This document shows, piece after piece, positions 51,413-59,600 of a stretch of 64,000 bases of DNA. The number at the start of each line of letters is the position of its first letter. The first letter of the stretch is position 1. The position numbers and the translations under genes were made by a program. The stretch comes from Phycisphaeraceae bacterium. Its GTDB lineage: Bacteria > Planctomycetota > Phycisphaerae > Phycisphaerales > Phycisphaeraceae. The stretch is taken from assembly GCA_040222855.1 (NCBI GenBank), contig JAVKCD010000025.1, positions 496,001-560,000 of the forward strand. The letters run 5' to 3'. The notes below the pieces were generated by a model, which was given only the letters and a program-made list of their open reading frames with translations, did no database searches and had not been told where the DNA came from.

Positions 51413-53214
51413 ACCGGAGCAAATCTCAGCCGCCGACGTTGATGAGAAAGCTACGGACGACGCCTCTGCTGGACCTGATCCGGGGTCGGCTGTCGGGGCG
51501 GCTGGACTGGCGGGGGTTGATCGAGCGGTGTGACTTGCCCGAGCCCTGCCGGGGAATCGTGCTGGAGGTGACCCGGCGGACGCGGCTGTGGCGGCACGAA
51601 CGCTACGAGGTGGCGGGCGAGTTGATCGCGCACTTTGGTGATGGACTGGAGGCCGGGGCGACGGCGGAGACGCCGGTCGAGCGTTTCGGGGACGCGAGGC
51701 AGACGGCGCGACTGATCCGGCGAGCGAAGGTGCGCGGGCGGTCGGCGGTGTATCACGCGCGAGTCTGGACGGGCAGAGGGCTTGGGGCGGTGGTGGTGGG
51801 GTATGTGCTCGCGGCGGTGTGGCTGTCGATAGGTGAGCCGGAGCCGATGAGCGTGGATGAGATCATCGCCAAGATCAACGCCCCGCTCACCAGCATCCCT
51901 GACGACCAAAGAGCCTGGCCGGAACTTAAAGCCATCTTGATCGCGGTCACCGCCGCCTCACCCGAAACCGCCTTCACCGATGATCGCCGTGACGAACTCG
52001 AAGCTCAGTTCGGCACCCAAATACCGAAACACCTCGCAGAACTCACACCCAATAACCCCGCCTGGTCTCACGCAGAGAACTTCACGCACGATCATGCGTC
52101 CATGATCCAGCAGCTTATCGAAGTCACCCGCCACCCGCACCTCGGGTTCCATATCGATTTCTTCTACCGCATGCACACCGAGGACTATCAGGTCATCACC
52201 AACACACCGATCGGCGACCCGCTCTACCCCCAGCCGCCTGAAGACGACTGGGAGAGCATGACGACTGCTGAGAAGCTGGCCAAACAATCGACCATCAACA
52301 CACCTCTCCCGCATCTCGGCTGGCTCCGCCGCCTCGCCCGCATTCTTGAAGTGGAGATGGTCGTCGCCCACCAACGGGGCGAGTCAGCACGTGTTCTTCA
52401 TTGCCTCAGCGCCATCAGTCGCCTTGGGGACTGGGCCAGCGAACAACCCCTTCTCATCAGTTGCCTTGTCGATGTTTCTATCAAAAAGATCGCCATCAAA
52501 CGACTGGGTCGCCTTCTCCAGCACCGGCCGGATATGTACGTCAACTCAGACCTCGCTTATGCCGCCCATCGCCTCGCCAGCATGCGCATCTCCGTGTCTG
52601 AAGGTATCGATTCGGAGTTCAGCATCTGGTTCGAGGACATGCTCGACCGCATTTACAACCAAGACGGCCAACTCTCCGACGAGGGCCTGGAGTTTCTTTT
52701 TCGACTCGATACCTTCTTAAACGGTGAGCCCATCGACGACAGAAATACGGCACCGACATGGTTCCACGACAAGTTTTTCGAAATTGCCACATCACGCTGG
52801 AGTTTCCGACTCGCCACTCCCCTCGCCGCCGTCTTGATCGCCGATCGCCAGGCACTAACCAATCAGATCGAGAAGTTGTTTCTGGAGATTACTGACTACG
52901 GGGACATGCCACTCGGTCAGATGATCCGATCAGACCCCGACAATCTCATCGAGGACATGGCCTCGACCACCTGGACAGGGCTTTACTACTTCCCGATCGT
53001 TGCCTATCTGCCGGCGATCTCTGCTGCCCACCGCACCCCCGCTGGCCTTCGCAGCGCACGAGATGCTCTACTCATCGCGATCGCAGCCGAACTCTATCGG
53101 CGCGAACACAACACATGGCCCGCTGATCAGCAAGCTCTTGTGCCCAAGTACCTCCCCAAAGCCTTCGCCGACGAATCCGATGAGCACCTAGCCCCCACTC
53201 CTCCTGCATGCTGA
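51409..53214 (+). CDS. HAAS-type protein coupled to PadR (frameshifted at the end)
   Basis: A large protein whose first ~125 residues follow the HAAS pattern found downstream of PadR (LDWRGLIERCDLPEPCRGIVLEV, HERYEVAGELIAHFGDGLEAGATAE, RFGDARQTARLIRRAKVRGR), then a transmembrane helix (GLGAVVVGYVLAAVWLSIG) and a long extracytoplasmic helical domain. This frame ends at 53212-53214, but the next frame continues directly with a sensible end (to 53404), so a one-base change in the C-run at 53192-53196 is likely. Codon use switches from G-ended to C-ended near 51870, just after the transmembrane segment. Confidence 0.75.
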   Translation: MNRSKSQPPTLMRKLRTTPLLDLIRGRLSGRLDWRGLIERCDLPEPCRGIVLEVTRRTRLWRHERYEVAGELIAHFGDGLEAGATAETPVERFGDARQTARLIRRAKVRGRSAVYHARVWTGRGLGAVVVGYVLAAVWLSIGEPEPMSVDEIIAKINAPLTSIPDDQRAWPELKAILIAVTAASPETAFTDDRRDELEAQFGTQIPKHLAELTPNNPAWSHAENFTHDHASMIQQLIEVTRHPHLGFHIDFFYRMHTEDYQVITNTPIGDPLYPQPPEDDWESMTTAEKLAKQSTINTPLPHLGWLRRLARILEVEMVVAHQRGESARVLHCLSAISRLGDWASEQPLLISCLVDVSIKKIAIKRLGRLLQHRPDMYVNSDLAYAAHRLASMRISVSEGIDSEFSIWFEDMLDRIYNQDGQLSDEGLEFLFRLDTFLNGEPIDDRNTAPTWFHDKFFEIATSRWSFRLATPLAAVLIADRQALTNQIEKLFLEITDYGDMPLGQMIRSDPDNLIEDMASTTWTGLYYFPIVAYLPAISAAHRTPAGLRSARDALLIAIAAELYRREHNTWPADQQALVPKYLPKAFADESDEHLAPTPPAC

Positions 53215-53404
53215 CGATAACAACCAGTTAATCGTCTATGGCCGCGGCCTCGACGAGCATGATGACCATGCAAAACCTGGCGACCGCTCTTGGCCACAGA
53301 TTGATTTCGACTTCGAGTACGACATCGCCACGGGAACCGATACTCTGATGATCCCCGATTCGGACTGGGTCCTTTATCCCCCGCCAGCACCGGGTGCCGA
53401 CTGA
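53204..53404 (+). other. Out-of-frame C-terminal continuation of the HAAS-type protein
   Basis: Read in the frame one base on, this gives LLLHADDNNQLIVYGRGLDEHDD and on to DWVLYPPPAPGAD before a TGA at 53402. The pattern (L-x-G-D-x-L-I-V-Y-G-x-G) is typical of the end of this protein class. Its last 31 bases overlap the convergent bioF stop region. Confidence 0.6.
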
Positions 53405-54564
53405 CTTACCGCCTCCACCACCCGCTCAACCTGCTCGTCCGTCAGATCAGCCCGCAGCGACAGCCGCACCCGCGCCGAGCCCGGTGGGACCGTCGGTGGG
53501 CGAATCGCGACGGCGAGGATGCCTGCGGACTGGAGTCGTTCGGCGAGCTTGAGGGCGGCGGGGGTGTCGCCAGCGATGAGGGGGATGATCGGCGTCGCGA
53601 TACCCGACGCGAGTTCGGGGAGCGTCCAGCCGGCGCTGGTCAGGGCGGCACGGACGCGGGTGCTCATCTCGGTGAGTCGTTGCTGGCGGTGGGGTTCGTC
53701 GCGGAGGACGCTGATCGCTGCGGTGAGGGCGGCGGCCTGGCTGGCTGGTGTGGCGGTGGTGTAGATCAGCGAGCGGGCGCGGTTGATCAGGGTGTCGATG
53801 ACGACGCGCGAGCTGGTGATGATCCCACCCAAACCGCCGAGGGCTTTGCTGGCCGTGCTGACGACGGCGAGGACGCGGTCGCTGACGGCCTGTACTTCGA
53901 CGAGACCCGCGCCGGTCGCTCCGAGGACGCCGGTACCGTGGGCTTCATCGACGATGACGTGGGCATCGTATTGTTCAGCGAGATCACAGAGGGTTGGCAG
54001 GTCGGCGGCGTCGCCGTCCATCGAGAAGACTGAATCGGTCAGGACGAATCGTCGGTGGGCCGCGCGGCCGTGCCTATCGAGCAGGGCGGCCATGCGGTCA
54101 TAGTCGCCATGGGGGAAGGTGCGAACGATCGCGCCGGAGGCGCGGGCGGCGTCGATAAGGCTGGCGTGGCTGAGCTTATCGAGGGCGATCAGGTCGCCGG
54201 GTTCGGCGAGGCTGGTCATCAGCGCGAGGTTGGCGAGGTAGCCCGAGCCTGTGAGCAGAGCGGCTTCGGCGTGTTTGAAGGCGGCGAAGGCCTCCTCGGC
54301 TTCGCGGTGAGGCGGGAGGTCGCCGACGACCAGCCGACTCGCGCCCGAGCCGGTTCCGTAGCGCTGGCTGGCTTCGGTGGCGGCCTGGATGAGCCTGGGG
54401 TGCTGGCTGAGGCCAAGGTAGTCGTTGGAAGCGAGGTTGAGCAGGTCGCGGCCGTGGAGGCGGACGATCGGGCCGGTGTTCTCGACCGGGCGGAGCTGGC
54501 GCAGCAGACCTTCGTCCTCGCGGCGGGCCAGATCCTCGCGTAAGTGATTGGTAAGACTGTCCAT
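53374..54564 (-). CDS. bioF: 8-amino-7-oxononanoate synthase (or KBL-type alpha-oxoamine synthase)
   Basis: A 396-residue PLP enzyme of the alpha-oxoamine synthase family. The sequence has NLASNDYLGLSQHPRL, RYGTGSGASRLVVGDLPPHREAEEA, SVFSMDGDAADL, IVDEAHGTGVLGATGAG with the catalytic His and Asp, and the PLP lysine in STASKALGGLGG. BioF condenses pimeloyl-ACP with alanine in biotin synthesis; glycine C-acetyltransferase (KBL) is closely related. The ASNDYLGL and GTGVLG patterns and the absence of a threonine dehydrogenase neighbour favour BioF. birA is elsewhere in the window. Confidence 0.85.
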   Translation of the reverse strand: MDSLTNHLREDLARREDEGLLRQLRPVENTGPIVRLHGRDLLNLASNDYLGLSQHPRLIQAATEASQRYGTGSGASRLVVGDLPPHREAEEAFAAFKHAEAALLTGSGYLANLALMTSLAEPGDLIALDKLSHASLIDAARASGAIVRTFPHGDYDRMAALLDRHGRAAHRRFVLTDSVFSMDGDAADLPTLCDLAEQYDAHVIVDEAHGTGVLGATGAGLVEVQAVSDRVLAVVSTASKALGGLGGIITSSRVVIDTLINRARSLIYTTATPASQAAALTAAISVLRDEPHRQQRLTEMSTRVRAALTSAGWTLPELASGIATPIIPLIAGDTPAALKLAERLQSAGILAVAIRPPTVPPGSARVRLSLRADLTDEQVERVVEAVSQSAPGAGGG

Positions 54565-54598
54565 AGGTCCCTGCGTCGGTCAGCAGGGCAAGCCGAAA

Positions 54599-54922
54599 TC
54601 AGATCTCGTCGTCGTCACTGTCGATGAAGGTGGCCTCTTCGCCGGAGAGGGTCTGCTTCATCAGACGGCCGATTTTGAACTTGACGGTCCTCTTGGGCGG
54701 GACCTCGACGGGCTCGAGGGTCTTGGGGTTTTGGGCCATGCGGGCTTGCCGCTGCTTGACCTCGAACACGCCGAAGTCTCGGAACTCCAAGCGGTTACCC
54801 TTGCCCAGCTCGATGATGATGCTGTCGAGGAAGCTCTGAACGATTTTTTTGACGACGACCCGCTTCTGGCCGGTGGCGTCGGCGATTTGGTCAATCAGTT
54901 CTTTTTTCGTGATCGTCGCCAT
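54599..54922 (-). CDS. HU/IHF-family DNA-binding protein
   Basis: A 107-residue member of the HU/IHF family. It starts MATITKKELIDQIADATGQKR and has KKIVQSFLDSII, GNRLEFRDFGVFEVKQRQAR and NPKTLEPVEVPPKRTVKFKIG, the DNA-bending beta arms. An acidic tail (EEATFIDSDDDEI) extends beyond E. coli HU by ~15 residues. The phrase RLEFRDFGVFEV fits IHF-like members. It likely acts as a nucleoid protein. It stands alone between bioF and def. Confidence 0.92.
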   Translation of the reverse strand: MATITKKELIDQIADATGQKRVVVKKIVQSFLDSIIIELGKGNRLEFRDFGVFEVKQRQARMAQNPKTLEPVEVPPKRTVKFKIGRLMKQTLSGEEATFIDSDDDEI

Positions 54923-55084
54923 GCGTGCGCCCTGCTTATGCGTCGCCTCAGCGAGGCTTACCCAGGTTCTCAGGCCAATGATTCTTGGGTGGGCCGACTG
55001 CGTCCCACTCGGATTGCAGTATGACAGTCGATTTGGGGGTGGTCAAGCGGCAACCCTTTGCTGTTAGTGAAATTAGCACTCCGG

Positions 55085-55113
55085 TTGAGACCCGGAGCGA
55101 GCGGTTCTAGCAT
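55085..55113 (+). promoter_or_regulatory. Promoter of def (leaderless)
   Basis: TTGAGA, a 17-base spacer and TAGCAT, with exactly six bases from the -10 box to the def ATG. Confidence 0.6.
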
Positions 55114-55119
55114 GCTCAG

Positions 55120-55632
55120 ATGCCGGTCGATCCCGCCAGACTGCAGATCGTGGTCCACCCCCATCCGGTCCTCCGTCAGAGGGCTCAGGAGGTCGCTGCG
55201 GTCACGGATGAGGTCCGGGGGGTGGCCCTGCGTATGCTGGACCTGATGCACGAGGCCCCTGGCGTCGGCCTCGCGGCCCCTCAGGTGGGTCTGAGCTGGC
55301 GGATGTTCGTCGCCAACCCGACCGGAGAGCCCGAGGACGACCTGGTCTTTGTTAACCCCCGGTTTGCGGAGTTGGGGCGGGATCAAGACCTCCATGATGA
55401 GGGCTGCCTGAGCCTGCCGGATATCACCTGCCAGGTCCGCCGACCGACGTTTGCGGTCATCGAAGCGTTGGATCTCCAAGGGCAGTCGTTCCGGCTGGCG
55501 GGGGAGGGGTTCGCGCCTCGTGTCTGGCAGCACGAGTACGACCACCTCGAAGGGGTGCTGATTATCGACAAGATGTCGCCCTCTGACCGGATCGCCAATC
55601 GACAGGCGCTGCGCGCTCTTGAGGAGGCGTGA
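55120..55632 (+). CDS. def: Peptide deformylase
   Basis: Metal-dependent deformylase that removes formyl from nascent proteins. All three motifs are present in 170 residues: GVGLAAPQVG (motif 1), EGCLSLP (motif 2, metal Cys) and QHEYDHLEG (motif 3, HExxH). The ATG at 55120 is preceded by a TTGAGA/TAGCAT promoter that leaves no leader. The stop overlaps the fmt start (TGATG), the common def-fmt pairing. Confidence 0.96.
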   Translation: MPVDPARLQIVVHPHPVLRQRAQEVAAVTDEVRGVALRMLDLMHEAPGVGLAAPQVGLSWRMFVANPTGEPEDDLVFVNPRFAELGRDQDLHDEGCLSLPDITCQVRRPTFAVIEALDLQGQSFRLAGEGFAPRVWQHEYDHLEGVLIIDKMSPSDRIANRQALRALEEA

Positions 55633-56633
55633 TGCGCATCGTCTTCTGCGGCTCCGGCGAGTTTGGCCTGCCGACGCTCGAATGGATCGCCAGCCACCAC
55701 GAGTTGGTGGCGGTCGTGACGCAGCCGGACAAGCCGGCGGGGCGCAAACGTGTGATGACGCCAACACCGATCGGGGCCTGGGCTGATGCTCAGGGCGTCG
55801 AGACGCTGAGGTCGGAGAACATCAACACGGAAGCCGAACTTAACCGGCTGCGCGACTGGAAGCCTGATGCGACCATCGTCATTGCGTTTGGTCAGAAGAT
55901 CGGTCCGGAAGCGATTGAGGCGATGGGGCGGTTGACGGTCAATCTCCACGCTTCACTCCTGCCGAAGTATCGGGGGGCCGCGCCGATCAACTGGGCGATG
56001 ATCGAGGGCGAGACGCGCACCGGCGTCTCGGTGATCGGCCTGGCTCAGAAGATGGATGCGGGTGTGGTGTATCACCAGTCGTCGCTCGACATCGATCCGG
56101 CGGAAACCGCGGGCGAGCTGCACGATCGTTTAGCTTTGCTGGGGCCGAATGCGATCGGCGCGGTATTGAATCAACTCGATGCGGATCGACTTGCGCCGAT
56201 CGAGCAAGACCACAGCCAGGCGACCAAGGCCCCGAAGTTCACCAAGGCCGATGGAACCGTTGACTTCAACCAGACCTGCCACCGGGTGCGCTGCCGGATT
56301 CATGGATTGACACCTTGGCCGGGATGCCGGGTGCGCTGGGTGGCCGCGGACGGCTGCGAGCGCGGGGAGCTGATGATTCGCCGGGTGAGCGAGGTGCCCG
56401 ACCTCTCCTGTACGATCGGTCTGGAGTCGATCGAATCTCCTCCCGTGCCGGGCACACTGCTGGCCCCCAGCGAGGACAACCGCCAGCAAACGGACCTGAT
56501 CGCCACCCCGGATGGCGCTGTCCGACTGATGGAGATCCAAGCTCCCGGTCGCAAAGCGATGAGCTTCCGGGAGTTTCAGCAGGGCAAGGGAATGACGCCG
56601 GGAGACCGGCTTGAGCCGTTTACAACTGAGTAG
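55632..56633 (+). CDS. fmt: Methionyl-tRNA formyltransferase
   Basis: Formylates initiator Met-tRNA using 10-formyl-THF. The 333-residue product has IVFCGSGEFGLPTL, TQPDKPAGRKR, the NLHASLLPKYRGAAPINWAMIEGE catalytic segment with the His and the SLLPKYRG loop, GVSVIGLAQKMDAG, and a C-terminal OB-like domain with GLTPWPGC. It begins one base inside the def stop. Nothing is unusual in length or motifs. Confidence 0.95.
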   Translation: MRIVFCGSGEFGLPTLEWIASHHELVAVVTQPDKPAGRKRVMTPTPIGAWADAQGVETLRSENINTEAELNRLRDWKPDATIVIAFGQKIGPEAIEAMGRLTVNLHASLLPKYRGAAPINWAMIEGETRTGVSVIGLAQKMDAGVVYHQSSLDIDPAETAGELHDRLALLGPNAIGAVLNQLDADRLAPIEQDHSQATKAPKFTKADGTVDFNQTCHRVRCRIHGLTPWPGCRVRWVAADGCERGELMIRRVSEVPDLSCTIGLESIESPPVPGTLLAPSEDNRQQTDLIATPDGAVRLMEIQAPGRKAMSFREFQQGKGMTPGDRLEPFTTE

Positions 56634-56640
56634 AGGCCTC

Positions 56641-57099
56641 ATGGACAATCGTCTACTTTACGTCTCAGAGAAACTGCATGATGCAGTAATCACATTAGCA
56701 GTCGCCCCAGGTGATGTTCGTTCAAGGCTGGCAGCGGCATATATGAGTTTTCATCTCTTGAAACCCGGGGATTTTCCTGAGGATTTGAGAGCGGCTTACG
56801 CCTCTGTTGTTGATCGCTTAACCAAGTATGAGGGGGAGTACCGTGGTGAAGGCAGAGTTCACGCTAGCACTCGCCGAATGAAGCGTGCCACTGGGAGCAA
56901 GCTTGCTCGAACGATCGTATACCTTTGGGAAGAATCGGAACGACGGCTACGGATTGACTTTATCACTTTAGTCGCAGCACCAGCGGAAAGCTCACCAGCG
57001 CCAGTAACGACGACGCCGGCTCGGGCACGATCAGCGAAAAATCAAAGAGCGCCTGCGGGCCTGCGAACGAGTCATCGTTCGCGCTGGCTTCGGCGGTGA
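56641..57099 (+). CDS. AT-rich small hypothetical protein, reading into the opposite gene
   Basis: Not recognised. The 152-residue reading has a compact helical part (about 1-110: LYVSEKLHDAVITLAVAPGDVRSRLAAAY, LKPGDFPEDLRAAYASVVDRLTKYEGEY, GSKLARTIVYLWEESERRLRIDF) and then a Ser/Pro/Ala/Arg-rich tail that only appears because the frame runs 137 bases into the convergent PEP-CTERM gene. The natural stop is probably lost or further upstream than annotated. Codon use is AT-rich compared with fmt, which ends seven bases before, suggesting transfer. No signal peptide or helix-turn-helix was seen. Confidence 0.5.
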   Translation: MDNRLLYVSEKLHDAVITLAVAPGDVRSRLAAAYMSFHLLKPGDFPEDLRAAYASVVDRLTKYEGEYRGEGRVHASTRRMKRATGSKLARTIVYLWEESERRLRIDFITLVAAPAESSPAPVTTTPARARSAKNQRAPAGLRTSHRSRWLRR

Positions 57100-57661
57100 T
57101 GGTGTAGTCACCCGGCAGAAGGATGCCGCTGAATCCCTGCAGACCGGTGAAGAGCACGCTGCCGAAGGAACCTGTGAACTCACCGATTTCTTCTTTTGCG
57201 ATCTCACCCGACGGCCCTGTCAGGATGACCGAGGCACGGTTGAAACCAGTGGGGGCCGAGATGAAGCCCTCAAGGCTGTATGCGGTCGGTGATGTGACGG
57301 TGAAGGTCGCCTGAAGGTAGCTCGTCCCGCCCGCGAAGCCGGTGCCGACCCCGGCTCCTCCGTTTCCGGTGCCGGTTCCGTCGCCAGTAATCACCCAAGG
57401 GTAGATCGCGGACGTCTGCAGGGCCATGCCTGTGCCCCCGCCCCCGAACTGAGTGCTCGTGTAGCTGAAGGTGATGGAATCGTCATAGCAGCCAAAGCCA
57501 GAGGCACTCTTGCTGTCCGACATCGTGCCTGAGGCATCACCCGCGCTGGCCCTGACGCTACGGGTCTGCCCCGTCAACAGCACATCGCTTTTTGCCATCG
57601 CTGGCGTGAGCACCAGCGCGCCACCCAACAACCAACCGACGTTGACATGCAATCTCGACAT
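56963..57661 (-). CDS. PEP-CTERM secreted protein
   Basis: A 232-residue exported protein with a signal peptide (VNVGWLLGGALVLTPAMAKS), a beta-rich core with many Gly/Ser/Thr (GTGTGNGGAGVGTGFAGG) and a segment LEGFISAPTGFNRASVILTGPSG, and the sorting tail VPEPASSLLALVSFPLVLRLK with Pro-Glu-Pro, helix and basic end. The ATG at 57661 has AAGGAGG about six bases upstream, one of the best ribosome sites in the window. An exosortase is required but none is present here. Confidence 0.88.
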   Translation of the reverse strand: MSRLHVNVGWLLGGALVLTPAMAKSDVLLTGQTRSVRASAGDASGTMSDSKSASGFGCYDDSITFSYTSTQFGGGGTGMALQTSAIYPWVITGDGTGTGNGGAGVGTGFAGGTSYLQATFTVTSPTAYSLEGFISAPTGFNRASVILTGPSGEIAKEEIGEFTGSFGSVLFTGLQGFSGILLPGDYTITAEASANDDSFAGPQALFDFSLIVPEPASSLLALVSFPLVLRLK

Positions 57662-57734
57662 CGCTTTCCTCCTTAAAACGATTAAAAGACCCGTTGATTG
57701 CAGTCTAACGCCGAAAGCCAAAAAACCTAGCGAT

Positions 57735-59597
57735 CTAGTGTAAACCCTCAGCCCACAGGGACAGTTGCCAGAGCGCGAAGAGTCGGTGGCTGTGATCGCG
57801 GCGGCCATCGCAGTGCTCCTCGAGCATCTGCTGGATGGGCTGGGTCTGGAAGCCAACTCGTTGGAGCGCCTGGCCGGTGATCGCAGCTTCGAGTGGTTCG
57901 GTCAGGCGATTGCGCATCCAGTCGCCAAGGGGGATGGCGAACCCGCGTTTGGGGAGACGGGTGATCGGCTCGGGCACCAGTTCTGCTGCGAGTTGGCGGA
58001 GCAGGCCTTTGGGACGACCTCCGGGCATTAACACGGAGTCGGGAAGATGGCCAGCAAGGTCGCAGACTTGGGTGTCGAGGAGCGGACAGCGCACTTCAAG
58101 AGCCACCGCCATCGAAGCGCGATCGACTTTTCGCAACAGCACGTGCGGCAGGTAATGCGTGAGGTCCCATCGGAGCGAGGCGTGAACCCGGTCATGGGTT
58201 CCCGGCCAGTCAGGCACCATCGGTGCGTCGAACGGCTCGGTCTCGATCAGCCCGGGCATGAGTTCCCGGATCTGACCATCGCGAAACAGATGAACCATGT
58301 CGTGATACTGCGCCGCAGGATTTCGTCCGGCCCGCGCCGAATCAACTAGCCGGCGCACGCGCGTGCTCATAGCCCGAGGGCTGGTACTCGGCATCAGATC
58401 GGCGGGCAATCTCTTTAACCACCATCTGTGCTTGCGAAGCAGACGCATGGCGCGGTACCGATCGTACCCGCCGAACAACTCATCGCCTCCATCACCGGAT
58501 AGCGCCACGGTAACGTGCTCTCTGGCTGCTTTGCAGAGCCAGTAGGTCGGCAGAAGGGAGCTGTCTGCCATCGGGTCCCAGGTCATGCTCATCAGCGATC
58601 GCAGGTCATCGGCCATCGAATCCGGTGAGGCTTGCAGGACGACATGCTCGGCCCCGATGTGCCTGGCGACACGCGCGGCGTTCTCCGTCTCGTCGTAACG
58701 GGCACCGGGGATCCGGACGCTAAAGCACCGCAGCCGATCGCCGCCTCGCTGTCTCAGTCTCTCCTGAGCCAAAGCGGCGATCACCGAAGAATCAATGCCC
58801 GAAGAGAGGAAGCAGCCCAGAGGCACATCCGACTCGAGACGTGAATCGACCGCCTCGGTCAAGACCTCACGCAAGGCATCGACAGCCCCGAGGCGCGTGC
58901 TGGTCTTGGAGATCGGTGGCGGGCGCCAGTACCGCTGGATGTGGATGGCCCCGGTTCGATCAACCTGCATGCTGTGTGCTGGTGGGACCTCGCCAATGCC
59001 CTCGATCAGTCCGTCGTCGAACGGATACCCGTAGCGGAGATACGTCAGCAGGGCGGTGGGGTTGATGACAATCGATTCCCCGCCCACCAGCAGGGCCGGG
59101 ATCAGGCTGGCAAATCGAAAACCTGATTGAGTCCATTTCCAGTAGAGCGGTTTCTTGCCGGTCCGGTCTCTGGCCATGAAGAGCGTCTGCTCGTCTTCAT
59201 CCCAGATCGTGAAAGCGAACATGCCGTGAAGGTGCTTGGGCAACTCGGCACCCCACTGCCTGTAACCGTAAAGCAGCACCTCAGTGTCGGAATGATCGGA
59301 AAGAAACTTGTGACCCCGCCGCTGCAACTTCCGACGGAGATCACGGTGGTTGTAGATCTCCCCGTTGAACACCAGATGCAGGGCACCTTTCGACTCGGTG
59401 CGGGTGATGTGCATCGGCTGCTGCCCACTGAGCAGGTCAATCACGGACAGCCGGGCATGGACCATCGAGCACCGACCGTGGTGTGAGACCCCTTCGCCAT
59501 CGGGTCCACGGTGCTTGACGCAGGCCAGCATCGAGCGCAGCAGCGCCTCGTCGGTCGGCGTGCTGTCGTGTCGGAGAATGCCGGCGATCCCGCACAT
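57735..59597 (-). CDS. asnB: Asparagine synthetase (glutamine-hydrolysing)
   Basis: A 620-residue class II amidotransferase. Cys2 of MCGIAGILRH is the glutaminase nucleophile after Met removal; RGPDGEG, LVFNGEIYNH and MFAFTIWDEDEQ follow. The synthetase domain has the SSGIDSSVIAAL ATP loop, SVRIPGARYDET, ALSGDGGDELFGGYDRY and LEVRCPLLD. It could equally be the exosortase-associated amidotransferase variant, because PEP-CTERM genes are nearby, but a normal asparagine role is likely. It follows aspS by 3 bases, so the two share a transcript: Asp-tRNA charging and asparagine supply. Confidence 0.88.
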   Translation of the reverse strand: MCGIAGILRHDSTPTDEALLRSMLACVKHRGPDGEGVSHHGRCSMVHARLSVIDLLSGQQPMHITRTESKGALHLVFNGEIYNHRDLRRKLQRRGHKFLSDHSDTEVLLYGYRQWGAELPKHLHGMFAFTIWDEDEQTLFMARDRTGKKPLYWKWTQSGFRFASLIPALLVGGESIVINPTALLTYLRYGYPFDDGLIEGIGEVPPAHSMQVDRTGAIHIQRYWRPPPISKTSTRLGAVDALREVLTEAVDSRLESDVPLGCFLSSGIDSSVIAALAQERLRQRGGDRLRCFSVRIPGARYDETENAARVARHIGAEHVVLQASPDSMADDLRSLMSMTWDPMADSSLLPTYWLCKAAREHVTVALSGDGGDELFGGYDRYRAMRLLRKHRWWLKRLPADLMPSTSPRAMSTRVRRLVDSARAGRNPAAQYHDMVHLFRDGQIRELMPGLIETEPFDAPMVPDWPGTHDRVHASLRWDLTHYLPHVLLRKVDRASMAVALEVRCPLLDTQVCDLAGHLPDSVLMPGGRPKGLLRQLAAELVPEPITRLPKRGFAIPLGDWMRNRLTEPLEAAITGQALQRVGFQTQPIQQMLEEHCDGRRDHSHRLFALWQLSLWAEGLH

Positions 59598-59600
59598 CGA

